Source: an uncultured Bacilli bacterium
GTDB lineage: Bacteria > Bacillota_I > Bacilli_A > RF39 > UBA660
Assembly: GCA_944371545.1 (NCBI GenBank)
Contig: CALVXT010000041.1
Coordinates: 1 to 9,621 of the forward strand
Reading direction: 5' to 3'
DNA: 9,621 bases
Part shown: piece after piece, positions 1 to 4,842 of the stretch
Numbering within the stretch: position 1 is the first letter of the stretch
How the letters are laid out: every line of letters starts with the position of its first letter
Made by a program: the position numbers and the translations under genes
The notes under the pieces: model-generated
What the model saw: the letters and a program-made list of their open reading frames with translations, nothing else
What the model was told of the DNA's origin: nothing
The model's database searches: none

Positions 1-410
1 ATTGGACATATCTTATTCCCTTTTTTGTACACGCTTATTTTCCCTTTTTTGTGCATTTTTATATTGACATTAACAGTATAATAATCAGTCCTTTTTACTT
101 CATGTTTACGTTTAAAACCACCAACGTCTCGAACATAATTACTTTGTAAATTATAATACAAATAACAATAGTCAAAAAATTCACAAAAAACATAATAAAT
201 TTTTGAATTATACTTATTACTATAATTAAAACCAGAAATAATATCTTTCCATTTTAAAATATCTTTTTCAGTAATAGAGTAAATATCTTTACTTTCAAAA
301 TAAGGCAAAACTTTATTTTTAAAGTCGTGTGTTAAATTATTAAAACTTTGTTTTTTATGCCGTTTCTTAGCATAGATTCTAAATTCTTCGTAAGCTTTCT
401 CAAAGCTCAT
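1..410 (-). CDS. Tyrosine-recombinase-like integrase, N-terminal part (runs off left edge)
   Basis: An open frame of 136 codons starts with ATG at 410-408 and has no stop before the window edge. The start is supported by the Shine-Dalgarno GGATAAGGAGTG just upstream. Residues about 1-105 look like the SAM-like core-binding domain of phage integrases: an N-terminal helix (SFEKAYEEFRIYAKKRH), then the typical pattern KVLPYFESKDIYSITEKDIL, then aromatic-rich helices and a basic GGFKRKHEVKR linker. The catalytic domain (R...H-x-x-R...Y) would lie beyond the edge, so activity cannot be judged. From about residue 112 the sequence turns low in complexity and Lys-rich, and does not show the expected WT-x-x-EF motif; this stretch is encoded by two tandem repeats at 12-52. 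It follows a 69-residue gene and is probably transcribed from the promoter at 732-760. A truncated or frameshifted integrase is possible. Confidence 0.65.
   Translation of the reverse strand, partial: MSFEKAYEEFRIYAKKRHKKQSFNNLTHDFKNKVLPYFESKDIYSITEKDILKWKDIISGFNYSNKYNSKIYYVFCEFFDYCYLYYNLQSNYVRDVGGFKRKHEVKRTDYYTVNVNIKMHKKGKISVYKKGNKICP
12..52. repeat. Two imperfect tandem copies of CTTATT(TT)CCCTTTTTTGT
   Basis: Copy 1 is at 12-28 and copy 2 at 34-52. They are identical except for two extra T bases in copy 2. They lie inside the integrase-like reading frame and encode its Lys/Gly-rich segment on the minus strand. They could be recombinase arm-type sites, a slippage product, or the edge of a rearrangement. 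Confidence 0.6.
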
Positions 411-433
411 ATTTTTCACTCCTTATCCAATAT

Positions 434-467
434 AATCACTTCCTTTATAATTAAAGTATAAGTGATT
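434..467 (-). promoter_or_regulatory. Stem-loop in the integrase leader
   Basis: AATCACTT (434-441) pairs with AAGTGATT (460-467), with an inner CTTTA/TAAAG stem. In the minus-strand transcript the structure lies between the stop of the 69-residue gene and the integrase Shine-Dalgarno. It does not cover the Shine-Dalgarno. It has no U-run, so it is not a canonical terminator. Possible roles are RNA processing, stability or a protein-binding palindrome. Confidence 0.45.
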
Positions 468-486
468 ATTTTAATTTTTACAATAA

Positions 487-696
487 TTATTTTCTTACTA
501 TATATTGATTAGGTCTATCAGTAGATACCAAATCATATTTATCAATTAAAGTTAAAAGATACATATTTGCAGAAGAACGAGACTCAAAAGACAATGAAAT
601 ATGATTAATACCAGTACTATAGATATCCTTTAATCGAATAGTAATAGTCTTAGAAATAATATCAACATAAATTATTTCATTCTTTTCAATATCCAT
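487..696 (-). CDS. Small protein of unknown function (69 aa), cotranscribed with integrase
   Basis: I do not recognise a family. The ATG at 696-694 is chosen because the G-run GGGGGG (704-709) lies at ideal Shine-Dalgarno distance. A longer TTG start at 711 would put the Shine-Dalgarno inside the gene. The predicted protein is mostly alternating hydrophobic/polar beta-like strands (residues 8-40: IIYVDIIS, ITIRLKDI, HISLSF), followed by a helix (ANMYLLTLIDKY), with a basic end. No membrane segment is visible. It is the first gene behind the repressor-controlled promoter and lies 76 bp upstream of the integrase start. That position is often taken by excisionases or anti-repressors, but the sequence does not show a winged-helix or MerR-like motif, so this is only a positional guess. 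Confidence 0.7.
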   Translation of the reverse strand: MDIEKNEIIYVDIISKTITIRLKDIYSTGINHISLSFESRSSANMYLLTLIDKYDLVSTDRPNQYIVRK

Positions 697-711
697 AATT
701 ACACCCCCCAA

Positions 712-754
712 ACATTCAAAAGAATGTATATAGTATACATCTAAAAAAATGTAT
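712..754. promoter_or_regulatory. Operator-like inverted repeats between repressor and integrase units
   Basis: Three overlapping dyads are visible. ACATTC-aaaa-GAATGT spans 712-727, ATGTATA-tag-TATACAT spans 724-740, and ATACAT (735-740) faces ATGTAT (749-754). They cover the -10 box of the minus-strand promoter and reach the shared -35 region. This is the expected layout for an XRE-type phage repressor that shuts off integrase and regulates itself. Binding by the neighbouring repressor is inferred, not shown. Confidence 0.6.
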
Positions 755-760
755 TGTCAA
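732..760 (-). promoter_or_regulatory. Sigma-A-type promoter for the 69-aa gene and integrase
   Basis: On the minus strand, TTGACA (755-760) and TATACT (732-737) are separated by exactly 17 bp. The -10 lies inside the ATGTATA/TATACAT palindrome, so a bound repressor would block it directly. Confidence 0.75.
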
Positions 761-782
761 GTGTTAATTTTTGTAATATAAT
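754..782 (+). promoter_or_regulatory. Sigma-A-type promoter for the XRE repressor operon
   Basis: TTGTCA (754-759) and a perfect TATAAT (777-782) are separated by 17 bp. The -35 overlaps the -35 of the divergent promoter almost completely, so the two directions probably compete for RNA polymerase. Confidence 0.75.
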
Positions 783-807
783 AAAAATCACAAAGGAAGT
801 GAAAAAA

Positions 808-1041
808 ATGAATAGATTAAAAGAAGTAAGAGAAAAAAAAGAACTATGGCAAAAAGACATAGCAGATTTACTAAATATAACACAACAACAATACTCGTTA
901 TACGAAACAGAAAAAAGAATAATACCTTTACCAATTATAAAAAAATTAGCAAATTACTACAATACAAGTATAGATTACTTAGCAGGATTAACAGACGAAG
1001 AAAAACCATATCCAAGAAAGGAAACAAAAAATGAAATATAA
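808..1041 (+). CDS. XRE-family (HTH_3) transcriptional repressor, 77 aa
   Basis: The ATG at 808 is preceded by a good Shine-Dalgarno (AAAGGAAGTG, 792-801), and the promoter at 754-782 lies just upstream, which rules out longer versions. Residues 1-60 form a Cro/C1-type helix-turn-helix domain: helix 1 LKEVREKKELWQ, helix 2 KDIADLLNI, recognition helix TQQQYSLYETEKR, then IPLPIIKKLANYYNTSIDYLAGLT, the standard ending of the fold. The C-terminal tail is short and charged with no peptidase or oligomerisation domain, so this is a minimal phage or plasmid repressor. It most likely binds the ATGTAT/ATACAT dyads upstream, repressing the divergent integrase unit and itself. A small membrane-protein gene overlaps its 3' end. 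Confidence 0.9.
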   Translation: MNRLKEVREKKELWQKDIADLLNITQQQYSLYETEKRIIPLPIIKKLANYYNTSIDYLAGLTDEEKPYPRKETKNEI

Positions 1042-1198
1042 TGAAAATTTTGTAAAAGCTGTAGCAATAACGGTAATAATAGTACAGATAATTATTTTAA
1101 TACCTATACTAAAAAATCATTTTGAAAATTATATAAATGATATAGTAGATAAAAGAATAGAAGAAAAAGCAATAGAAATAATAAATGCAATGAAATAG
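1031..1198 (+). CDS. Small single-helix membrane protein (55 aa), repressor operon
   Basis: The ATG at 1031 overlaps the last 11 bases of the repressor gene in another frame, which points to translational coupling; there is no separate strong Shine-Dalgarno. One hydrophobic segment covers residues about 9-27 (AVAITVIIVQIIILIPIL), followed by a charged amphipathic helix (residues 30-54, with DKRIEEKAIEI). No family is recognised. Its place behind the repressor suggests a lysogeny function such as superinfection exclusion, or a membrane partner of the repressor, but the sequence does not decide this. Codon use is as A-rich as the repressor, unlike the structural operon. A hairpin with a T-run follows immediately. 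Confidence 0.6.
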   Translation: MKYNENFVKAVAITVIIVQIIILIPILKNHFENYINDIVDKRIEEKAIEIINAMK

Positions 1199-1227
1199 AA
1201 AAAGAAGAAAATTAATTCTTCTTTTTA
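1199..1227 (+). terminator. Rho-independent terminator-like hairpin after repressor operon
   Basis: AAAAAGAAGAA and TTCTTCTTTTT form an 11-bp AT-rich stem around a short AATTAA-like loop, directly after the TAG of the 55-residue gene. The T-rich 3' arm acts as the tail. The stem lacks GC, so termination may be partial. Confidence 0.55.
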
Positions 1228-1239
1228 ATTACAATAAAA

Positions 1240-1326
1240 GGGAAAGGGTGGACTCGAACCACCAACAACGCTACCATTCGCGTTTATGGACCATGGACCA
1301 AGCTTATCCAGTTTAGCTACTTTCCC
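1240..1326 (-). tRNA. Aberrant tRNA-like gene, anticodon unclear
   Basis: Read on the minus strand, an 87-base segment has a perfect 7-bp acceptor stem (GGGAAAG/CTTTCCC), TA at positions 8-9, a D-arm GCTAAACTGGATAAGC with the GG pair, and a textbook T-arm GGTGG-TTCGAGT-CCACC. CCA is not encoded. The middle does not fold as a normal anticodon arm: after the D-arm there is a 7-bp tandem duplication (GGTCCAT twice), then an AACGC/GCGTT hairpin with an 8-base loop GAATGGTA. Read as class II, that hairpin is a variable arm, but the 17-nt anticodon arm hardly pairs. Read as class I, it is the anticodon arm with GGT (Thr) and about 16 extra bases before it. It is either a decayed tRNA or a phage tRNA-like RNA. 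It lies 14 bp downstream of the last gene of the replication module on the same strand, so it may be on the same transcript. Confidence 0.5.
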
Positions 1327-1331
1327 ATAAT

Positions 1332-1357
1332 AGAAGACAACTAGTCTTCTGTTTTTT
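1332..1357 (+). terminator. Hairpin with T-tail on the plus strand
   Basis: AGAAGAC (1332-1338) pairs with GTCTTCT (1344-1350), followed by GTTTTTT. The tail is only on the plus strand, so it would stop read-through from the repressor operon before it runs antisense into the replication genes. On the minus strand the same hairpin separates the 45-residue gene from the tRNA-like gene without stopping transcription. Confidence 0.55.
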
Positions 1358-1478
1358 GAGCCATAAGAATATAACCACATTTCAAGCCATATTCACGAAT
1401 AATTTTATATTTTTTCAAACAATAAAGAAAATTTATGAATGAAAATAACATAAGTAAAAAACATAATACAACTTTCAT
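1341..1478 (-). CDS. Small membrane protein (45 aa) downstream of rep
   Basis: The ATG at 1478-1476 lies 3 bp after the rep stop codon. Its Shine-Dalgarno GGGGAG is formed by the last rep codons (TGG GGA GAA), so translation is probably coupled to rep. Residues 3-20 (VVLCFLLMLFSFINFLYC) form one membrane helix, followed by a basic segment KKYKIIREYGLKCGY, giving an N-out, C-in topology by the positive-inside rule. No family is recognised. Its length and hydrophobicity resemble the tiny virion-end or assembly proteins of filamentous phages (pVII/pIX class), but its linkage to rep rather than to the coat genes argues for caution. Confidence 0.5.
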   Translation of the reverse strand: MKVVLCFLLMLFSFINFLYCLKKYKIIREYGLKCGYILMAQKTED

Positions 1479-1481
1479 AAA

Positions 1482-2084
1482 TTATTCTCCCCAAAAATCA
1501 CTACCAATATGATACCTTACACTTGATACTTTTGCATTGTGTGAGTCAACTAACTTAGTAAAATACCATGAGTTACGTCTAAATGCATCCCACATATTTA
1601 TTTTACGAGCATAAGCGCCAATAACAGGCCACTCTATATACTCACCCGGAGAATAGTTTAAAATAAATTTTTCTATAGTTTCTACTTTATCAGCTTCTGG
1701 CACATTCTCAGTAACTAATTTTAGGAATCGCTGTTTTAATTTATCGGAATTTCCCTTTACATCCTCGGGATTATATTGAAATTTGTCATCGTAACCAAAA
1801 TGAACTAAATACTTCAAACAACCATTCATACTCTTTTTTACTGGCTCAATCATGTTTTCTTTGACTTCTATTCGTTTGGACAAGGCAGAAATAGTACAAG
1901 CGTCTTTACGTCGTAAAACATAATGATAATGTGGCTTTTTATCGTTTCCCTCATCGTCTATATCCTTATCGTGTCTTATATAAATTGTTTCTCCCTCTTG
2001 AGATAAATAAAATGCTTGCTTATCATAATCAGGGTCATCCTCATAAATGACGATTGTAAAATTTCTAAATCGTTTATTATTCAT
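1482..2084 (-). CDS. Rolling-circle replication initiator, Rep_2 / pMV158 RepB-like
   Basis: This 200-residue protein shows the HUH endonuclease motifs of the pMV158 RepB (Rep_2) family in order: an N-terminal strand RNFTIVIYEDDP, motif I IRHDKDIDDEG with H38 and D41, motif II KKPHYHYVL with H52 and H54 as metal ligands, and motif III CLKYLVHFGY with Y92 as the likely nicking tyrosine. pMV158 RepB has matching residues at H39, D42, H55, H57 and Y99. Function: it nicks the double-stranded origin, stays attached to the 5' end and starts rolling-circle synthesis, producing the ssDNA a filamentous particle would package. The length matches the family (about 200-210). The start is supported by AGAGGA about 9 bases upstream of the ATG at 2084. 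The likely origin hairpin lies 70-130 bp upstream. M13-type pII is not recognisable; a plasmid-type Rep replaces it. Confidence 0.9.
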   Translation of the reverse strand: MNNKRFRNFTIVIYEDDPDYDKQAFYLSQEGETIYIRHDKDIDDEGNDKKPHYHYVLRRKDACTISALSKRIEVKENMIEPVKKSMNGCLKYLVHFGYDDKFQYNPEDVKGNSDKLKQRFLKLVTENVPEADKVETIEKFILNYSPGEYIEWPVIGAYARKINMWDAFRRNSWYFTKLVDSHNAKVSSVRYHIGSDFWGE

Positions 2085-2150
2085 ATTAAAAACATCCTCT
2101 CATTTTCTAAATTACACTAAAAATAGTAAAACTCACTAATTGCACAGAAT

Positions 2151-2193
2151 ACACAAAAATTACATACTATGACGTAGCCCGTGTAATTTTTGT
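2151..2193. other. Candidate double-strand replication origin (dso) hairpin
   Basis: Perfect 12-bp arms ACAAAAATTACA (2153-2164) and TGTAATTTTTGT (2182-2193) hold a 17-base loop that begins TACTATGAC. The nick site of pMV158-type replicons is TACTACG/AC, presented in the loop of a hairpin; the match here is 8 of 9. The other strand of the same loop carries GGCTACGTC, a weaker match. The site is just upstream of rep, as in pMV158. A second small dyad, TTTGTC/GACAAA, follows at about 2189-2207. Which strand is nicked is not settled. Confidence 0.6.
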
Positions 2194-2240
2194 CTTAAAA
2201 ACGACAAATTTTAGTAAACAAAATGCATATAAAACGTAAA

Positions 2241-2438
2241 TTAAATAGATTGAATAAAGGCTAATAATGAATTATAACAATCAATTGTTACTTCGATTTG
2301 ATAATCGTCAGTAAAATAGATTCTTACAAAATCTCCAAGAATGTCAAAATAAATAATATGATTAACATTAATCAATAAAGGATAAAAATAATCTTCCTTA
2401 TCGTAATAATCATTTTCATTAATCATAAAAAATTTCAT
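2241..2438 (-). CDS. Small protein of unknown function (65 aa), first gene of replication module
   Basis: The ATG at 2438-2436 has a strong Shine-Dalgarno (AAAGGAG). The protein is acidic, with an N-terminal stretch rich in N/D/Y, a beta-rich core (LLINVNHIIYFDILGDFVRIYFTDDYQIEVTI) and a final helix (YNSLLAFIQSI). No membrane segment or DNA-binding motif is clear. The strand pattern (two strands, turn with DD, strand, helix) loosely recalls FlbD-like or LytTR-like small folds, but nothing in it is diagnostic. It sits directly upstream of the origin hairpin and rep, where pMV158-type replicons often carry a copy-number regulator such as CopG. It does not look like a ribbon-helix-helix protein, so that role is only positional. 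Confidence 0.65.
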   Translation of the reverse strand: MKFFMINENDYYDKEDYFYPLLINVNHIIYFDILGDFVRIYFTDDYQIEVTIDCYNSLLAFIQSI

Positions 2439-2487
2439 AATAAAACTCCTTTCTAGTTTTTTTGTTTTAACAAAATACCTTTTATGT

Positions 2488-2508
2488 AGGGAAACCTATG
2501 GTTTCCCT
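2488..2508. repeat. Perfect 9-bp hairpin AGGGAAACC-TAT-GGTTTCCCT
   Basis: The two 9-base arms are exactly complementary around a 3-base loop. It lies about 50 bp upstream of the 65-residue gene and has no adjacent T-run on either strand, so it is not a simple terminator. Candidate roles are single-strand origin, packaging signal or transcript stabiliser. Confidence 0.6.
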
Positions 2509-2544
2509 CAAAACCTTTCCTATTACTTATTTATCGCTGGAAAT

Positions 2545-2594
2545 TCTATAGCACATATGTAATGATATTTTTATAGTTTTTCTATAGTACATAT
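2545..2594. repeat. Pair of direct repeats TCTATAG(C/T)ACATAT
   Basis: Copies at 2545-2558 and 2581-2594 differ at one base and are 36 bp apart start to start. Half-copies with TATAG occur between them. They could be iteron-like binding sites for Rep or a regulator. Confidence 0.55.
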
Positions 2595-2610
2595 CTCGAG
2601 AAATGAGGGA

Positions 2611-2632
2611 GAATTTTTCTTACGAAAAATTC
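2611..2632. repeat. Perfect 9-bp hairpin GAATTTTTC-TTAC-GAAAAATTC
   Basis: Exact inverted repeat with a 4-base loop. It is next to the second TCTATAG repeat and the G-run segment, and probably forms a stable stem in ssDNA. Confidence 0.6.
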
Positions 2633-2689
2633 ATGATAAGGAAAAAGCCCCCCTCACGCCTTGATAAACATACCATAGAACGTTTTTTG

Positions 2690-2721
2690 TTTATAATGTA
2701 TATGATTATACTACAGTTCAA
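2690..2721 (-). promoter_or_regulatory. Weak promoter candidate with operator-like dyad
   Basis: On the minus strand TTGAAC (2716-2721) is followed 17 bp on by CATTAT or 20 bp on by TATAAA, neither ideal. Between them GTATA-tgat-TATAC (2698-2711) resembles the GTATA-tag-TATAC core of the palindrome at 724-740. It could drive the replication module under repressor control. The promoter call is weak. Confidence 0.3.
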
Positions 2722-2768
2722 TTAAAGAGACGCTGCGGCTCTGCCTTGCTGTAATTTCCAGCTATTTA

Positions 2769-3044
2769 TTAATCTAGTTTAATCAAAGGTATTTTGTTAA
2801 GCGCCCAAATGACAAAGTGGTAAACATGTTCAAAGTTTAAGACTAAAACCAAAAGTGGCGCTAGAGTCTTAATCGTATCTATATCAACAAAAAAACCTAA
2901 TAAACCAAGATTATCAAAAATTAAATCCACAAAATTATTTAAATCAGCTAACAAAGTGATTTCAAATTGAGGAATATCAGGAATTACCAAAAAAATTAAA
3001 AATATTAAAGCATATACAACTTCCATTAAAACATCCATTATCAT
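2769..3044 (-). CDS. Small hydrophobic protein (91 aa), pVI-like minor virion protein candidate
   Basis: It is joined to the 598-residue gene by a TAATG overlap, with Shine-Dalgarno AGGAGGAGA formed by the arginine codons at the end of that gene. Hydrophobic segments lie at residues about 8-24 (VVYALIFLIFLVIPDI), 45-53 (weak) and 61-82 (LAPLLVLVLNFEHVYHFVIWAL), and the protein ends in basic PLIKLD. Size, multi-helix character and position directly after the large adsorption-like gene match pVI of Ff phages, which anchors pIII to the particle end. Sequence identity to pVI is not recognisable, so the role comes from synteny. A second ATG two codons in (3038) is an alternative start. Confidence 0.7.
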   Translation of the reverse strand: MIMDVLMEVVYALIFLIFLVIPDIPQFEITLLADLNNFVDLIFDNLGLLGFFVDIDTIKTLAPLLVLVLNFEHVYHFVIWALNKIPLIKLD

Positions 3045-4840
3045 TAAAGCCGTCTCCTCCTAGTTATTCGTCTATTACTTACAAAACTTGATGTATGTAA
3101 ATTGCCATGGTCGTCAGTAGTAGCATTATCGGCAATTATCTCGGTATCATAAGCAACTACAGAACCGCCAAAAACTTCATTATACTTATTCCAACACGTA
3201 TTCATAAACATCAAAAGCAAAATTGCATTTACAACCATTATATAAATATCGTGAGCATTTTTAATCGTTGGATTTTCTAACAAAGTTGCTAAATCATATG
3301 AACCAGCATTGATAATATTTTGATTAAAATTAGGAACAGCAATATTGCCCCATGAAATTACATACGAACCAGTATCTTCAAGAGCAACGAATCGCTCTAA
3401 AAAATTTAACGTCCAAGTAAATGGATAAGCTAAAAATCCCATTTGATTATCAATTAAAGTATTCATTCTAGACAACCATGACTCTAAAGACTCTTGACTC
3501 GGTAAAAAAATACGTGCAGTCGCTTTCAAAAAATCCATAAACCAAATGTTAAATTTCATTTGAAACTGCTCAAAAGCACCAGAGAAAAAGCCAGTTAGAT
3601 TATCCCAAAAGTTCGTAAAAAAACTAGTTATATTTTCCCAAAACCCTTTTTCTTCTTCGTATGGCGTTAATACATTAATATATTTACTTACCGTAGTCGA
3701 TAAATTACCATTAGCGTCTTCTACTTTCATATAAATATAATGAACTCCAAAACCAACATTTACAAAAGTATAATTAGGATTAGTAGTGGTATACCATTGA
3801 CCATCATCTAAGCGATAATAATATTTTGAAATAGAACCATCAACAGCAGTACTAGAAGAAGCCTCAACAAAAATAGAGGCATTTTCTTCCGTTGTACCTG
3901 TTTGTCTTAAAATGAAACTTGCAGTAGGCAAAGGACTATCGGTTATAGTAAATGTCGTTTGAGTCATAGAACCTTGCGAACCGTCACTATAAACTGCATT
4001 TACATAAACCGTATAAGTACCATTTGATAAATTATTATATGTATACGTATTTGATGTAGAATAGTTTTCTTGAGCGTCAACAGTAGGTAAATAGTAATAA
4101 TACCCAACTACATCACTACTAGAACCATTTACCGTAACAGTAGCAGTACTACCGTTAACAGAGCTAGAAAGCGTTAAAAACGGGTGGTCTAAGCATTCAT
4201 AAGTAATATTTTTTTGAACTGACAACGTATAATTAACAATGGTATACTTTCCAGAGTCCGTGGATAGTTCTTTAAAAGGTTCACTATAAGTATGGAAATG
4301 AAGATAATTGTAATTTTGATTAATATATGGACACGTAACTGTAATATTACTATTAGTATCAGCAATGGCAGTACACTTATATGACTCGTCATGTTCATTG
4401 TCATTAGTTATCCAAAATTCCGCATTTTCCCAGTAATTATAGGCATTAAAATTAGGGTCGATTCTTCCACCTTGTGTATCTAAAATAAAAGCTTTTAATC
4501 GAAAAGTAATCGTTGCTTGATTATCTCCACAAGTAAAAGTATTGTTATCTAAATAAAATCGAACATTAAAACGATTAGGAGCTACATAATAATCGTCAAC
4601 CGAATTAGTCATAACACCAAACTTATCATTATAAAATGACGGACTAATAACATCAGCTAAATCAGAACCAACCGTGTCATAATAATCTAAAAAACGCCAA
4701 TTCGTAAACTGATTTTCAGTTTCATTATTATTAATATAATAAAATTTAACATAATCAATTTCTCCATTTAAAGCATTAGCAGTTACAGAACCTATAAAAA
4801 ATACACCAATTAACAAAAGAAAGAAAAGGATTTTTTTCAT
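3044..4840 (-). CDS. Large secreted, membrane-anchored Ig-like protein; candidate adsorption protein (pIII analogue)
   Basis: This 598-residue protein begins with a clear signal peptide (MKKILFFLLLIGVFFIGSVTANA, cleavage near 23-24). Residues about 25-215 form a Tyr/Asn-rich domain with five Cys (104, 156, 170, 216 and later 549). Two beta-sandwich, Ig/fibronectin-like repeats follow at about 220-300 (GTYTVYVNAVYSDGSQG) and 305-391 (HYIYMKVEDANGNLSTTVSKY), typical of Gram-positive surface proteins. An aromatic amphipathic region (395-440, FWENITSFFTNFWDNLTGFF) precedes a C-terminal membrane helix at about 530-548 and a basic tail NRRITRRRRL. A secreted, receptor-binding-like front and a membrane anchor match filamentous pIII logic: held in the membrane until the particle is capped. 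The start is fixed by AAAGGAGAC. A non-phage surface adhesin is less likely given the operon. Confidence 0.75.
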   Translation of the reverse strand: MKKILFFLLLIGVFFIGSVTANALNGEIDYVKFYYINNNETENQFTNWRFLDYYDTVGSDLADVISPSFYNDKFGVMTNSVDDYYVAPNRFNVRFYLDNNTFTCGDNQATITFRLKAFILDTQGGRIDPNFNAYNYWENAEFWITNDNEHDESYKCTAIADTNSNITVTCPYINQNYNYLHFHTYSEPFKELSTDSGKYTIVNYTLSVQKNITYECLDHPFLTLSSSVNGSTATVTVNGSSSDVVGYYYYLPTVDAQENYSTSNTYTYNNLSNGTYTVYVNAVYSDGSQGSMTQTTFTITDSPLPTASFILRQTGTTEENASIFVEASSSTAVDGSISKYYYRLDDGQWYTTTNPNYTFVNVGFGVHYIYMKVEDANGNLSTTVSKYINVLTPYEEEKGFWENITSFFTNFWDNLTGFFSGAFEQFQMKFNIWFMDFLKATARIFLPSQESLESWLSRMNTLIDNQMGFLAYPFTWTLNFLERFVALEDTGSYVISWGNIAVPNFNQNIINAGSYDLATLLENPTIKNAHDIYIMVVNAILLLMFMNTCWNKYNEVFGGSVVAYDTEIIADNATTDDHGNLHTSSFVSNRRITRRRRL

Positions 4841-4842
4841 TT

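Larger units (their letters stand above)
2439..2768. other. 330-bp non-coding region rich in hairpins and repeats
   Basis: No supported gene on either strand. It lies between the end of the structural operon and the replication module, the place filamentous phages use for their large intergenic region (origins and packaging signal). It holds the hairpins at 2488-2508 and 2611-2632, the direct repeats at 2545-2594, a palindrome TTTTGTTTTAACAAAA near 2460-2475, a G/C block at 2646-2660 in otherwise AT-rich DNA, an operator-like dyad at 2698-2711 and a GC-rich patch at 2728-2750. Confidence 0.55.

Noticed and set aside
846..1034. Open frame on the plus strand inside the XRE repressor
   Set aside because: Frame shadow: low-complexity Arg/Asn-rich product, no Shine-Dalgarno, and the other frame is a clear HTH protein.
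1240..1326. tRNA-like gene as the attachment site of this prophage
   Set aside because: Phage-type genes lie on both sides, the integrase is not adjacent to the 3' end, and no repeat of the tRNA 3' part is seen near 7300-7420.
2656..2672. CCTTGATAAAC segment as a pC194/pUB110-type nick site
   Set aside because: Only a partial match, not in a hairpin, and the Rep belongs to the pMV158 type.
2603..2725. 40-codon plus-strand frame in the non-coding region
   Set aside because: No Shine-Dalgarno (CTCGAG precedes it), and it runs through the hairpin and repeats.
4189..4404. Minus-strand open frame inside the 598-aa gene
   Set aside because: Same strand, different frame, no Shine-Dalgarno; the overlapping gene has a signal peptide and domains.
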